From positions 62,001 to 126,000 of the forward strand of contig MHZX01000063.1 in NCBI GenBank assembly GCA_001828935.1: 64,000 nt of DNA. The letters run 5' to 3'. Source of the stretch: Rhodocyclales bacterium RIFCSPLOWO2_02_FULL_63_24. Its GTDB lineage: Bacteria > Pseudomonadota > Gammaproteobacteria > Burkholderiales > Rhodocyclaceae. Below are positions 37,462-46,226 of this stretch, one piece after another. Numbering within the stretch: position 1 is the first letter of the stretch; each line of letters begins with the position of its first letter. The position numbers and the translations under genes are program-made. The notes under the pieces are model-generated. The model did not search any database and was not told where the DNA came from. It saw only the letters and a list, made by a program, of their open reading frames with translations.

Positions 37462-38634
37462 ATGACGCTGTATCTTCCTTCCCGCCTGCCGAATGTCGGC
37501 ACCACGATATTCACGGTCATGTCGCGCCTTGCCGCGGACCATGGGGCAATCAATCTTTCGCAGGGCTTCCCCGACTTTTCGCCGTCGCCGCGACTGCTGG
37601 AGCGGGTCGCGCAGCACATGGCGGCCGGCGCCAACCAGTATCCGCCGATGGCCGGCGTGTCTTCGTTGCGCGAGGCCATTGCGGAAAAGGTGGCGCGGCT
37701 GTATCTCGCCAGCTACGACCCGGAAAGCGAAGTGACGGTGACGGCTGGGGCGACCCAGGCGATCTATACCGCGATCGCGGCTTGCGTCCGGCCCGGCGAC
37801 GAGGTGATCGTGTTCGCCCCGGTGTACGATTCCTATGTTCCTGGCATCGAGCTGAATGGCGGCCACGCGGTGTTCGCCCACCTGCGTTTTCCCGAATTCA
37901 AGCCCGATTGGGACGAAGTGCGCGCGCTGATCACCCCGCGCACGCGCATGGTCATCATCAATTCGCCGCACAACCCGAGCGCTTCGGTGTGGTCGGCGGA
38001 AGACATGGCGATGCTGGAAACCCTGGTGCGCGACACGAAGATCGTGGTGGTCAGCGACGAGGTCTACGAACATGTCGTGTTCGATCAGTCCGGTGGCGGC
38101 AGCGGCATGCCGCGCCACGAGAGCGTGACGCGCTATCCCGGCCTGCGCGAACGCAGCTTCGTCGTGTCGAGCTTCGGCAAGACCTATCACGTCACCGGCT
38201 GGAAGGTCGCCTACTGTTTGGCACCACGGGCCTTGATGGGCGAATTTCGCAAGGCGCACCAGTTCATCGTATTCACCGTGCATCATCCGTCGCAGCTTGC
38301 GCTGGCTGATTTCATGCGCGAGCAGCCGGAGTTCGCAGACAACCTGGCGAGCTTCTACCAGGCCAAGCGCGATTTCTTCCGCGCGCAGTTGGTGGAGTCG
38401 CGCTTCGTCCTGCTGCCCTGCGCCGGCACGTATTTCCAGTTGGCGACTTATGCCGCAATCAGCGACGAACCCGATACGGGTTTTGTCCAGCGCCTGACCC
38501 GGGAACATGGGGTCGCCGCAATCCCGGTTTCGGTCTTCAATCCCGATGGCGACGACCAGCGCGTGATCCGCTTCTGCTTTGCCAAGAATGAAGCCACGCT
38601 GGCCGCGGCCGGCGAACGCCTGCGCGCCTTGTAG
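37462..38634 (+). CDS. PLP-dependent aminotransferase, methionine aminotransferase type
   Basis: The protein of about 390 residues is a class I/II aminotransferase: ITVTAGATQAIYTAI-like text, INSPHNPSASVWSAEDM, VVSDEVYEHVVFD and SSFGKTYHVTGWKVAY with the PLP-binding Lys. The closest recognisable relative is YbdL, which transaminates methionine and aromatic amino acids. A TTG nine bases upstream (37453) is an alternative start; no strong RBS decides between them. Confidence 0.9.
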   Translation: MTLYLPSRLPNVGTTIFTVMSRLAADHGAINLSQGFPDFSPSPRLLERVAQHMAAGANQYPPMAGVSSLREAIAEKVARLYLASYDPESEVTVTAGATQAIYTAIAACVRPGDEVIVFAPVYDSYVPGIELNGGHAVFAHLRFPEFKPDWDEVRALITPRTRMVIINSPHNPSASVWSAEDMAMLETLVRDTKIVVVSDEVYEHVVFDQSGGGSGMPRHESVTRYPGLRERSFVVSSFGKTYHVTGWKVAYCLAPRALMGEFRKAHQFIVFTVHHPSQLALADFMREQPEFADNLASFYQAKRDFFRAQLVESRFVLLPCAGTYFQLATYAAISDEPDTGFVQRLTREHGVAAIPVSVFNPDGDDQRVIRFCFAKNEATLAAAGERLRAL

Positions 38635-38661
38635 TCGGCGTTGCGCCAGCGCCGACTTTCG

Positions 38662-38860
38662 ACACCGTCCGCGCTCGAGTGGACGGGGCTTTGCCCGCCT
38701 CGCTTTGCGTGACCGGGGTTCCCCTTCGGGGGCAGTCAATTCCGCTTCGCGGGCAGGCGATCACCTGGATACCGTCCGTCCCTCCGCGACGGGGCCTTGC
38801 CTGCCTCGCTTTGCGTGACTGGGGTTCCCCTTCGGGGGCAGTCAATTGCGCTTCGCGCGC
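38662..38860. repeat. Two-copy direct repeat of about 90 bases
   Basis: Units at about 38662-38754 and 38769-38860, offset by 106-107 bases, share the blocks ACCGTCCG, CCTCGCTTTGCGTGAC, GGGGTTCCCCTTCGGGGGCA and GTCAATT. Each contains a CCCC-TTCG-GGGG hairpin. The copies differ at several positions. They look like intergenic repeat units of the REP kind and not coding DNA. Confidence 0.7.
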
Positions 38861-38868
38861 CGGCAATA

Positions 38869-38901
38869 AAAAAGACCCGATGCTGTTGGGCATCGGGTCT
38901 G
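38869..38901 (-). terminator. Rho-independent terminator of the phasin gene
   Basis: A perfect 10-base stem, GACCCGATGC (38874-38883) with GCATCGGGTC (38890-38899), and a 6-base loop is followed on the minus strand by six Ts (38868-38873 region). It lies about 50 bases beyond the phasin stop. Confidence 0.88.
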
Positions 38902-38948
38902 AAACCAGCCCCTTTGCAGGGCCGGAGGAGGAGACGTTGGAAAGTCGC

Positions 38949-39509
38949 TTAGGCGGCTTTCTTGGCCTTCGTGGCGGCGCCGGTGCCGACAGCCTTGACG
39001 GTCGCGGTGGTGGCGGCGGCGACATTGGCTTCAGCGATTTCGGCGACTTGCTTGGCAGCCTTGGTCATGCTGTCGTAGGCCGAGTTGGCGGCGGCGATCG
39101 CCGACTTCACGGCAGCCACAGCGACATCGGAACCGGCCGGGGCGTTCTTGACAGCCTTGTCGAGTGCAGAAGTTACATTCTTGTTGAGTTCGGAAAATTG
39201 ACCCTCGACAACTTTCGACAGTTCTTCCTGAGTCTGGGTGGCGATTTCATACACGCTGCGCGAGTAGGCGACGGCCTTTTCAACGGCGGGCTGGGCCAGC
39301 GTGGTCTGCATGGCGATCAGTTGCTGCACGTCCTTGACGGCGAGCAGGGCCTTGGCGTTGGCGACGCTGTCTTCGAGGATGGCGCGGGCGGTGTTGAGGT
39401 TGAGTGCGGCAAGGCGCTCGGCGCTGGCGAAAGCCGTGTTGGCAACGGTCAGCAGAGTTTCTACGGTGGCTTTGTTGGCGCTGGCGAATTGTTCGGTGGT
39501 GGCGTTCAT
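38949..39509 (-). CDS. Phasin family protein
   Basis: The 186-residue helical protein MNATTEQFASANKATVETLLTVANTAF... has the phasin pattern: amphipathic helices of Ala, Thr, Lys and Gln (LNLNTARAILEDSVANAKALLAVKDVQQL) and a KAKKAA tail. Phasins coat polyhydroxyalkanoate granules. The ATG at 39509 has a clean AGGAGA RBS. The gene has its own consensus promoter and terminator, indicating strong independent expression; no phaC is in the window. Confidence 0.92.
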   Translation of the reverse strand: MNATTEQFASANKATVETLLTVANTAFASAERLAALNLNTARAILEDSVANAKALLAVKDVQQLIAMQTTLAQPAVEKAVAYSRSVYEIATQTQEELSKVVEGQFSELNKNVTSALDKAVKNAPAGSDVAVAAVKSAIAAANSAYDSMTKAAKQVAEIAEANVAAATTATVKAVGTGAATKAKKAA

Positions 39510-39591
39510 GGTGATCTCCTGAATTAGGTATCGAAGCAAAATTGGCGGATGCCGGATTTGTATCGCTCACCCCATGTCGCCGGGGCGATGT

Positions 39592-39600
39592 TGCAGTGCA
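39592..39600. promoter_or_regulatory. TGCA-N-TGCA site downstream of the phasin -10
   Basis: TGCAGTGCA lies about 5-13 bases after the predicted start of transcription. With the matching TGCAATGCA at 39651-39659 it flanks the promoter. TGC-rich operators are known for PhaR-type repressors of phasin genes; the assignment is inferred. Confidence 0.45.
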
Positions 39601-39611
39601 TCATGGTTCCC

Positions 39612-39639
39612 ATTATAAGGGTGGAAAACTCCCTGTCAA
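39612..39639 (-). promoter_or_regulatory. Consensus sigma-70 promoter of the phasin gene
   Basis: On the minus strand, TTGACA (39639-39634) and TATAAT (39617-39612) are separated by 16 bases. Both hexamers are perfect matches, unusually strong for this genome's genes. Confidence 0.85.
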
Positions 39640-39650
39640 GACTTTTTTGG

Positions 39651-39659
39651 TGCAATGCA
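39651..39659. promoter_or_regulatory. TGCA-N-TGCA site upstream of the phasin -35
   Basis: TGCAATGCA lies 12 bases upstream of the -35 element and mirrors the site at 39592-39600. A third, weaker TGCGATGCA occurs at 39741-39749. Confidence 0.45.
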
Positions 39660-39710
39660 ACAAATATTTTTTCAGGGGTTTTAATCAAACTTAAACAATA
39701 GGTTGGGAAA

Positions 39711-39734
39711 ACAAAAAAGGCCCATTAGGGCCTT
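39711..39734 (-). terminator. Rho-independent terminator after the enoyl-CoA hydratase gene
   Basis: The stem AAGGCCC (39717-39723) and GGGCCTT (39728-39734) with a 4-base loop is followed on the minus strand by TTTTGTTTT. It ends the kdsD-kdsC-lptC-lptA-hydratase run. Confidence 0.85.
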
Positions 39735-39758
39735 TGATGGTGCGATGCAAAAGCGCGT

Positions 39759-40535
39759 TCAGCAGTCGCGGAACAGCGGCTTTCGCTTCTCGACAAAGGC
39801 GACCATGCCTTCCTTCTGGTCGGCCAGGGCAAAGGCCGAATGGAAGCTGCGGCGCTCGAACAACAGGCCCTCCTGCAGGCTGGATTCATAGGCGCGATTG
39901 ACCGATTCCTTGATCATCATCACCACCGGCAAGGAGAAGCCGGCGATGGTTTCCGCGGCAGCCAGGGTTTCTTCGATCAGTTTGTCGGCGGCGATGACGC
40001 GTGCCACCAGTCCGGCGCGCTCGGCTTCCTGGGCATCGATGAAGCGGGCGGTGAGACACATGTCCATGGCCTTGGCCTTGCTCACGGCGCGCGGCAGCCG
40101 CTGGGTGCCGCCGGCGCCGGGGAGGATGCCCAGCTTGATCTCGGGCTGGCCGAACTTTGCCGTGTCGGCGGCGTAGATCATGTCGCACATCATGGCCAGT
40201 TCGCAGCCTCCGCCCAGGGCGAAACCGGCCACGGCGGCGATGATGGGTTTGCGGCAGCGGGCGATGCGGTCCCAGTTGCGGCTGATGTAATTGGCCTTGT
40301 AGACGTCCATGAAGTCCCAGGCCGCCATGGCGCCGATGTCGGCACCGGCGGCGAAGGCCTTCTCCGAACCGGTAAGGACGATGCAGCCGATTTTCTCGTC
40401 GGCCTCGAAGCCGTCGAATGCAGCGCCGATTTCATCGATCAGGCTGTCGTTGAGGGCGTTGAGGGCCTTGGGCCGGTTGAGCGTGATGAGACCCACCTTG
40501 TTGCGGGTCTCGACGATGATGTTTTCGTAGTTCAC
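39759..40535 (-). CDS. Enoyl-CoA hydratase (crotonase family)
   Basis: The 258-residue protein hydrates trans-2-enoyl-CoA. It has [11 protein letters not shown] (oxyanion hole), [18 protein letters not shown] and [19 protein letters not shown], with both catalytic Glu positions. The GTG start overlaps the lptA stop by 4 bases (GTGA), with CAGGAGA inside lptA as RBS, so expression is coupled to the LPS-transport genes. This is the position where lptB is normally found. A role in short-chain acyl-CoA or PHA metabolism is likely, as a phasin lies just downstream. Confidence 0.95.
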   Translation of the reverse strand: MNYENIIVETRNKVGLITLNRPKALNALNDSLIDEIGAAFDGFEADEKIGCIVLTGSEKAFAAGADIGAMAAWDFMDVYKANYISRNWDRIARCRKPIIAAVAGFALGGGCELAMMCDMIYAADTAKFGQPEIKLGILPGAGGTQRLPRAVSKAKAMDMCLTARFIDAQEAERAGLVARVIAADKLIEETLAAAETIAGFSLPVVMMIKESVNRAYESSLQEGLLFERRSFHSAFALADQKEGMVAFVEKRKPLFRDC

Positions 40536-41164
40536 TGCGCAGTCTCCTGACGTTGTGGGGCAATGCTCTCGGCGCCCTTCAGCACCGGAACGATGGCGGC
40601 GGGTTGCGCCAAGGCTGCCGCGCCGGACTCCTTGTTCTTGGGCTGGATCACGGCGCGCACCCGCTCGCCGCTGCCGGGCTGGGCGCGAGTGCCGTTGGGA
40701 CCGCTGGTGACGAAGTAGTTCTCGGTCCTGGCATCATAGGAAATGAACTGGCCGCGGACCTCGTCGAGTCCGCTCTTGACCCTGGCGCGGTTGAAGAACT
40801 CGGTCTTTTCGGCCTTGGCATCGTGCTCTATGCGCTCCGCCTCGCCCTCGATGTATTCGTCCTGGGCTTCTCGCTTTTGCCGGAAGCGCGGCGGCACGCC
40901 GGCGCTGCCGGTGGCGACGCCGCGCTGGTAGCCGTCGTCGTCCTGGGTAACCACGATGCGCTCGGCGCGGATTACCAGCGTGCCTTTGACCAGTTGCACG
41001 TTGCCTTCGAATATCTGGACTCTCTTTACGTCATCGACCGAGACCCGGTCGGCTTCGATATTGACCGGCTTGTCGCGGTCGGCTTTTTCCGCCCTTGCCG
41101 CGGTGGCGGCAAGCAAGGCGCCGGCAAGGCCGGCAATGACTGCGAAGCGAAGAGAAGGTTTCAT
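40532..41164 (-). CDS. lptA: LPS transport periplasmic protein LptA
   Basis: The 210-residue protein has a signal peptide ([20 protein letters not shown]) and an OstA/LptA jellyroll: [40 protein letters not shown]. It bridges LptC in the inner membrane to LptD in the outer membrane. A Gln/Ala-rich C-terminal extension follows the jellyroll. It overlaps lptC by 4 bases. No lptB follows. Confidence 0.93.
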   Translation of the reverse strand: MKPSLRFAVIAGLAGALLAATAARAEKADRDKPVNIEADRVSVDDVKRVQIFEGNVQLVKGTLVIRAERIVVTQDDDGYQRGVATGSAGVPPRFRQKREAQDEYIEGEAERIEHDAKAEKTEFFNRARVKSGLDEVRGQFISYDARTENYFVTSGPNGTRAQPGSGERVRAVIQPKNKESGAAALAQPAAIVPVLKGAESIAPQRQETAQ

Positions 41165-41736
41165 GGTGTTCCGGTCCGGTTGCGATAGAGGGTGCCGGTA
41201 ACGCGGCCGCGCAGGACCGTGATGCCGGATCTGTTGTCGATGTCGAGCCCGCTGCCGTTCATCACGCTCTTGCCCTGGGTAATGACCACCGCATCATTGG
41301 TGCTTCCCTTTTCGTCGTCGGGAAACACTTTCAGTGTTCGTGTCGCCAGTACCGTGGGCGGCGTATCGCCCGACACGCTGTGACGCACCACGCGAACGTC
41401 GTCGACGAGGTCGACTTCCTTGCCGTCGCGGCCGATGTAGGCCGTGCGGGCCGAAATTTCGGAGGGCGGTTGCTGATGATAGGTGAGGTGTGGCGCGGTG
41501 ACGACAGTCGTATCGTCGTCGGGATAGTGCAGCAGCTTTTCGGCAACGAGGGTGTGCTGCAGCTTGCCCTCCGGGTCGAAGCGCCGCACTTCGAAATGCT
41601 CGACCCAATAGTCTGCATCGTGTCGCTGCGGCCCCTTGGGATTGTCGCCCTGGACCACCCGATTGAGCCAGAACGTCAGCGCGGCCAGCAGTACCAGCAT
41701 GACCAGTGGAAACATCGAGGCGGCGCGATCCTTCAT
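41161..41736 (-). CDS. lptC: LPS export system protein LptC
   Basis: The 191-residue bitopic protein has one membrane helix (MFPLVMLVLLAALTFWLNRVV) and a periplasmic LptC domain (YWVEHFEVRRFDPEGKLQHTLVAEKLLHYPDDDTTVVTAPHLTY). The ATG at 41736 overlaps the kdsC stop (ATGA); the upstream open frame to 41766 lies in kdsC. Confidence 0.93.
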   Translation of the reverse strand: MKDRAASMFPLVMLVLLAALTFWLNRVVQGDNPKGPQRHDADYWVEHFEVRRFDPEGKLQHTLVAEKLLHYPDDDTTVVTAPHLTYHQQPPSEISARTAYIGRDGKEVDLVDDVRVVRHSVSGDTPPTVLATRTLKVFPDDEKGSTNDAVVITQGKSVMNGSGLDIDNRSGITVLRGRVTGTLYRNRTGTP

Positions 41737-42281
41737 GCCAGGTATTCCGCCATGGCCGCGTCCCACTTTCCCTGGGCGCGGATGATCAGGTCGCAGACCT
41801 CGCGCACGGCACCGCGCCCGCCGCCCTTGGTTGCGACGTAATCGACGCGGGCGAGCACTTCCGGGTGTCCATCCGCCACCGTGGCGGAAAAACCGCAGGC
41901 GCGCAGGATGGGCAGATCGACCACATCGTCGCCCATGTATCCGGCTTGCGCGTGCGCGATTCCGCGCTGCGCCGCGATTTTGTCGAGCAGCGCGCGTTTG
42001 TCCTCGACTCCCATGTGCAGCGCCGCGATGCCGAGATTCCTCGCGCGCATTTCAAGCGCGCGCGAACTGCGCCCGCTGATGATCACCACCTCGATGCCGG
42101 CCCGCTGCAACATTTTCAGGCCATGGCCGTCGAGGCTGGAAAAGGCTTTCATCTCGTCGCCCTGCGAGGTGAAGTAGAGCGTGCCGTCGGTGAGCACCCC
42201 GTCCACGTCGAATCCCATCAGGACCACACCGGCTGCCTTGCGTGCTGCCGTGGTCTGCGCTGCGGTCGCGAGCTTGGCCAT
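41733..42281 (-). CDS. kdsC: 3-deoxy-D-manno-octulosonate 8-phosphate phosphatase
   Basis: The 182-residue HAD-family enzyme releases Kdo from Kdo-8-phosphate. Motif I is MGFDVDGVLTDG, motif II is IISGRSS, and motif IV is YMGDDVVDLPIL. The ATG at 42281 shares one base with the kdsD stop (TGATG). Length is typical. Confidence 0.95.
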   Translation of the reverse strand: MAKLATAAQTTAARKAAGVVLMGFDVDGVLTDGTLYFTSQGDEMKAFSSLDGHGLKMLQRAGIEVVIISGRSSRALEMRARNLGIAALHMGVEDKRALLDKIAAQRGIAHAQAGYMGDDVVDLPILRACGFSATVADGHPEVLARVDYVATKGGGRGAVREVCDLIIRAQGKWDAAMAEYLA

Positions 42282-43294
42282 CAGACCACTTTCGCCCGGA
42301 ACAGGTCGTGCATGTTGAGCGCCCCGCACAACGCGCCGGCTTCGTCCTTCACCAGCAGCTGGTTGATCTTGTTGGCTTCCATCATCTCTACCGCCTCCAC
42401 GGCAAGACGGCGCACGCCGATGCTGCGCGGATGGCGGGTCATGACCTCGGCCACCGGCGTCGTACGCAGATCGCCAAAGCGCTCCATGGCGCGACGCAGG
42501 TCGCCGTCGGTGAATATGCCGGTGATCTTCGATGCCACATCGAGCACCACGGCCATGCCCATGCCGCCACGCGTCATGGCCGCTAGGGCGGCGGGAACCG
42601 GGACGTCTTCGGCCAGCGTCGGCACGTCGCTGCGCATGACATCGCCGACATGGGTGAGCAACTTGCGGCCCAGGGCGCCGCCGGGATGGGAACGGGCAAA
42701 ATCCTCCGCGCCGAAACCGCGGGCGTCGAGCAGGGCGACCGCGAGCGCGTCACCCAGGGCGAGTGCCGCCGTGGTGCTGGCGGTCGGTGCCAGATTCAGC
42801 GGACAGGCCTCCTGATCGACACGGGCATCGAGATGGACGTCGGCTTCCTGCGCCAGCGAGGATTTTTCGTTGCCGGTGATGGCGATCAGCTTGCCGCCCA
42901 GCCGTTTCACCAGCGGCACGATGGTCATCAACTCGTCGTTTTCGCCGGAATTGGAAATGGCGATCAAGACGTCGTCACGGGTGATCATGCCCAGATCGCC
43001 ATGCACAGCTTCGGCGGCATGGACGAAGTAAGCGGGCGTTCCGGTACTGGCAAAGGTGGCGGCGAGCTTGCGTGCGATGTGGCCGGATTTGCCGATGCCG
43101 CTGACCACCACGCGGCCGCGGCTTTCGAGTATCAGCGCCACGGCGGCGCGAAATTCCTGCCCCAGCCGCCGGGCCAGCGCGGCGACGGCCGCGGCCTCGA
43201 TTTCCAGCACCTGGCGGCCCATGACCACGGCCCGATCCTCGTCATGGGCGCGAACCATGGACGAAAAATCGGATGGGCTCTTGGCTTGGTTCAT
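42281..43294 (-). CDS. kdsD: D-arabinose 5-phosphate isomerase
   Basis: The 337-residue enzyme isomerises ribulose-5-phosphate to arabinose-5-phosphate for Kdo synthesis. A SIS domain (RVVVSGIGKSGHIARKLAATFASTGTPAYFVHAAEAVHGD) is followed by a CBS pair (VMRSDVPTLAED; VMTRHPRSIGVRRLAVEAVEMM). The ATG at 43294 gives the usual N-terminus. A TATAAT (43328-43323, minus strand) upstream is a good -10. It is the first gene of the LPS/Kdo operon, divergent from the antiporter gene. Confidence 0.95.
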   Translation of the reverse strand: MNQAKSPSDFSSMVRAHDEDRAVVMGRQVLEIEAAAVAALARRLGQEFRAAVALILESRGRVVVSGIGKSGHIARKLAATFASTGTPAYFVHAAEAVHGDLGMITRDDVLIAISNSGENDELMTIVPLVKRLGGKLIAITGNEKSSLAQEADVHLDARVDQEACPLNLAPTASTTAALALGDALAVALLDARGFGAEDFARSHPGGALGRKLLTHVGDVMRSDVPTLAEDVPVPAALAAMTRGGMGMAVVLDVASKITGIFTDGDLRRAMERFGDLRTTPVAEVMTRHPRSIGVRRLAVEAVEMMEANKINQLLVKDEAGALCGALNMHDLFRAKVV

Positions 43295-43369
43295 CGGGGG
43301 CTGGCGTTTATGATGGAGCCAAATTATAGCAACCGCGCCCGGCACATTCCTCCCCATCTCGCCAGCTCA

Positions 43370-45343
43370 ATGACCGATACCTTGCCACTCATCCTGTTGC
43401 TGCTCGCCGCCGCCGTCGTCGCAGTTGTCATTTTCCGTACGCTCGGCCTGCCGCCGATCATGGCTTACCTGCTGGTCGGTGCAGCCTTGGGGCCGCATGC
43501 CGCGGGTTGGGTGCCGGATACCGAGCAGACGCGGCATCTGGCCGAATTCGGCGTGGTGTTCCTGATGTTCAGCATTGGCCTCGAGTTTTCCCTGGCCAGG
43601 CTGTACAGCATGAAGCGCATTGTTTTCGGGCTGGGCCTGTTGCAGGTGCTGGCGACTGTATTGGCAGCGACTTTGCTCGCCCGCTTCGCGGGTATTCCCT
43701 GGTTGGCAGGAGTCGCCCTGGGCGGCGCGTTGGCGATGTCATCGACAGCCATATTGTCCAAGCTGCTCACCGAACGCGGCGAACTCGATGCGCCGCATGG
43801 GCGCGAGGTGATCGGAGTACTGCTGTTTCAGGATATCGCCGTGGTGCCGCTGCTGGTGTTGATCCCGGCGCTGTCGCAACCCCTGGAAGCGATGGCCGAA
43901 GCCCTGGTACTGGCCGGCCTCAAGGCCGCCATACTGCTGGCGCTGGTGCTGTTCATCGGCCAGCGCGCCCTGTCGGCCTGGTTCTACCTGGTGGCGCGCA
44001 GAAAGTCCGGCGAACTGTTCATGCTCAATGTGCTGCTGATCACCCTCGGTTTGGCCTGGCTGACCGAGTTGGCCGGCCTGTCGCTGGCGCTGGGCGCCTT
44101 CACGGCGGGCATGCTGATCGGCGAAACCGAATACCGCTATCAGGTGGAAGAGGACATCAAGCCTTTTCGCGACGTGCTGCTGGGCCTGTTTTTCGTCGCC
44201 ATCGGCATGCGCCTGAATGTGCCGCAGATCATCGGTCAATGGCCGCTGGTGCTCGCCATACTGACGGCGCTGGTGGCGCTCAAGCTGGTCATCGTCGGCA
44301 CCATTTCCCGGATGCTCGGCAGTTCGCCGGGAACCGCCCTGCGCAGCGGCCTGTGGCTGTGCGCCGGTGGCGAATTCGGTTTTGTCGTCCTCGCGCGCGC
44401 CGGCGACGTGAATTTGCTCGACGCCGGGACGTTGCAGCCGGTGCTGGCGGCGCTGGTGCTCTCGCTCATGCTGGCGCCGCTGATCGTGCATTTCTCGGAT
44501 CGGCTGGTGTTTCGCTTCGTCGCTTCGGAATGGCTGCTGCGCTCGATGCAATTGACGCAACTGGCGGCGCAGTCGCTGGCCTCGGACAAGCATGCGATCC
44601 TTTGCGGTTACGGCCGCACCGGCCAGCATCTGGCACGCTTTCTTGAAGTCGAAGGGGTTTCCTTCATGGCGCTCGATCTCGATCCGGAGCGGGTGCGCGA
44701 AGCCAGCGTGGCGGCCGAAGCGGTCTCGTATGGCGATGCGGCGAAAAAGGAAACGTTGCTGGCGGCCGGCCTTTCGCGGGCCAGCGTGGTGATCATCACC
44801 TTTGCCGATATCGGCGCCGCGTTGCGGGTGATCCATCGCGTCCGCGAGCTGCGTCCGGACGTCGCCATCGTGTCGCGGGCGAGAGAGCAGGACGACGTTG
44901 AAAAGCTCTACGCCGCCGGCGCCGCGGAAGTCGTGCCGGAGGCTCTCGAATCGAGCGTGATGCTGGCCACTCATGCGTTGGCCCTGTCCGGCATCCCAAT
45001 GCACAAGGTGATCAAGCGTCTGCGTGAGATGCGCGAGCAGCACTATGCCTTGCTGCGCGGCTTCTTTCACGGCGCCACCGATGCCGGGGCGCATCTGGCC
45101 GACGCCGACCAGCCGCGCCTGCATGCGGTGACCCTGACGCCCGCCACCTGGGCCATCGGGCGCCGGGTCGGCGAGATCGATCTGGCAAGAGTCGGCGCTG
45201 AGGTTACGGCGATCCGCCGTCGTTCGCAGCGCGCGCTCAAGCTCGGAGCGGATCTGGAGCTGATCGAAGGCGATGTGGTGGTGCTGATCGGCACGGCGGC
45301 GGCCGTGACTGCCGGAGAGGACGTGCTGCTGCGCGGCAGGTAG
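43370..45343 (+). CDS. KefB/C-type monovalent cation:proton antiporter
   Basis: The 657-residue protein has a CPA2-type membrane domain of about 12 helices (1-390), including FMFSIGLEFSLARL-like and GEFGFVVLARAGD segments. This is followed by a TrkA-N/RCK domain with nucleotide loop CGYGRTGQHLARFLEVEG and a TrkA-C domain at the end. Such proteins exchange K+ or Na+ for protons under nucleotide or glutathione control. The ATG at 43370 begins MTDTLPLILLLL. In many proteobacteria a related gene neighbours kdsD. Confidence 0.92.
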   Translation: MTDTLPLILLLLAAAVVAVVIFRTLGLPPIMAYLLVGAALGPHAAGWVPDTEQTRHLAEFGVVFLMFSIGLEFSLARLYSMKRIVFGLGLLQVLATVLAATLLARFAGIPWLAGVALGGALAMSSTAILSKLLTERGELDAPHGREVIGVLLFQDIAVVPLLVLIPALSQPLEAMAEALVLAGLKAAILLALVLFIGQRALSAWFYLVARRKSGELFMLNVLLITLGLAWLTELAGLSLALGAFTAGMLIGETEYRYQVEEDIKPFRDVLLGLFFVAIGMRLNVPQIIGQWPLVLAILTALVALKLVIVGTISRMLGSSPGTALRSGLWLCAGGEFGFVVLARAGDVNLLDAGTLQPVLAALVLSLMLAPLIVHFSDRLVFRFVASEWLLRSMQLTQLAAQSLASDKHAILCGYGRTGQHLARFLEVEGVSFMALDLDPERVREASVAAEAVSYGDAAKKETLLAAGLSRASVVIITFADIGAALRVIHRVRELRPDVAIVSRAREQDDVEKLYAAGAAEVVPEALESSVMLATHALALSGIPMHKVIKRLREMREQHYALLRGFFHGATDAGAHLADADQPRLHAVTLTPATWAIGRRVGEIDLARVGAEVTAIRRRSQRALKLGADLELIEGDVVVLIGTAAAVTAGEDVLLRGR

Positions 45344-45350
45344 CAATGAA

Positions 45351-45374
45351 AAAGCCCGCCGAAGCGGGCTTTGG
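45351..45374. terminator. Bidirectional terminator between antiporter and pilin genes
   Basis: The stem AAGCCCGC (45352-45359) with GCGGGCTT (45364-45371) and a CGAA/TTCG loop. The minus strand has the better T-run (TTTTTC), so it serves mainly the pilin-like gene; the plus strand has a short TTT. Confidence 0.85.
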
Positions 45375-45394
45375 GGCAGTGACGCAGGTCGGGT

Positions 45395-46105
45395 TTAGAG
45401 ACCCATGCAGACGATATACGACGTGGAATCGTCGACCGATGCAGTGGCGGTAGCAGCACCACCGCGAACGTGGGTCATGGCCACCACGCGAACCGAACCC
45501 GCCGCGGTGTTGCCATCGTCCATCGTGATATCGAGCTGTTTTGCGAACTTGCCAAGGATGCCTTGCGAACAGACCAAGTAAGTGGGGGCGAGGCCCGAAA
45601 TATAGTTGGTGCCGTTAGCTACCCCCGATTCGATACCGATGATGCCGCCATCAGCATTCTTGGGAACGAAATCAGTTACTGCCGCCGCATTTGCGCCAGC
45701 CGCCAAGGTGGTCGGGCCGGCTGCCAATCCGGCAAGGCGGACGTGCTGCCAGAAGCGGACGACTTCATCCGTTTCTGTTGTCGAATTCCACAGGCCATCG
45801 ATGACGCCATTGCCCAGACAGACGCTGCTGGCGCAGGCTACGCCGCCGGAACTTGTGGGCGTCGATGCGTTGATTGCTCCGGTGATCAGGGTCGCTGCGG
45901 TGGAATGGTCGCCGGGCAGCGCCTTGTACTTGTCCTGATAGCCGTAGATGAATAGTGGGATGTTGCGGAAGTCAGTGGCGAAGTTCTTTACCTTGGCGCT
46001 GTTGATAAGTTCCTGGCCCTTCAGCACGCCGCCCAGCAGCAGGCCGATAATGACCAGCACGATGGCAATTTCGACCAGGGTAAAACCGGATTGTTTGCTT
46101 TTCAT
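45395..46105 (-). CDS. Type IV pilin-like / pseudopilin protein
   Basis: The 236-residue protein carries the class III signal MKSKQSG/FTLVEIAIVLVIIGLLLGGVLKG, with the prepilin peptidase site after Gly and the required Glu at mature position 5. Two cysteine pairs (CASSVC in the middle; VCSQG and VCMGL near the C-terminus) suggest disulfides. The ATG at 46105 has GGGGAG at ideal distance. It stands alone, with its own terminator and a sigma-54 promoter. Major pilin, minor pilin or secretion pseudopilin cannot be told apart from sequence. Confidence 0.88.
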   Translation of the reverse strand: MKSKQSGFTLVEIAIVLVIIGLLLGGVLKGQELINSAKVKNFATDFRNIPLFIYGYQDKYKALPGDHSTAATLITGAINASTPTSSGGVACASSVCLGNGVIDGLWNSTTETDEVVRFWQHVRLAGLAAGPTTLAAGANAAAVTDFVPKNADGGIIGIESGVANGTNYISGLAPTYLVCSQGILGKFAKQLDITMDDGNTAAGSVRVVAMTHVRGGAATATASVDDSTSYIVCMGL

Positions 46106-46147
46106 GATCATCTCCCCGCAGGGTTGTTAGTTTGGTAAGGTGCAATC

Positions 46148-46163
46148 AGCACTTATTGTGCCA
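46148..46163 (-). promoter_or_regulatory. Sigma-54 promoter of the pilin-like gene
   Basis: The minus strand reads TGGCACAATAAGTGCT, which fits the sigma-54 consensus with GG and GC exactly 10 bases apart. Transcription would begin about 30 bases before the pilin ATG. Confidence 0.78.
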
Positions 46164-46226
46164 TAAATAATAAATGTTGATATTCAATGTGCTGCATATA
46201 GTTGTTGAAGTTGGCTTGAATGACAT

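Larger units (their letters stand above)
38635..38948. other. Intergenic region with direct repeat and terminator
   Basis: These 314 bases between the aminotransferase and the phasin (convergent) contain two imperfect direct repeat units and the phasin terminator. No supported gene is present. Confidence 0.7.

Noticed and set aside
38949-39509. Phasin as a second H1-like nucleoid protein (KAKKAA tail)
   Set aside because: Only the last residues are Lys/Ala-rich; the body has the phasin helical pattern and its own PHA-style promoter context.
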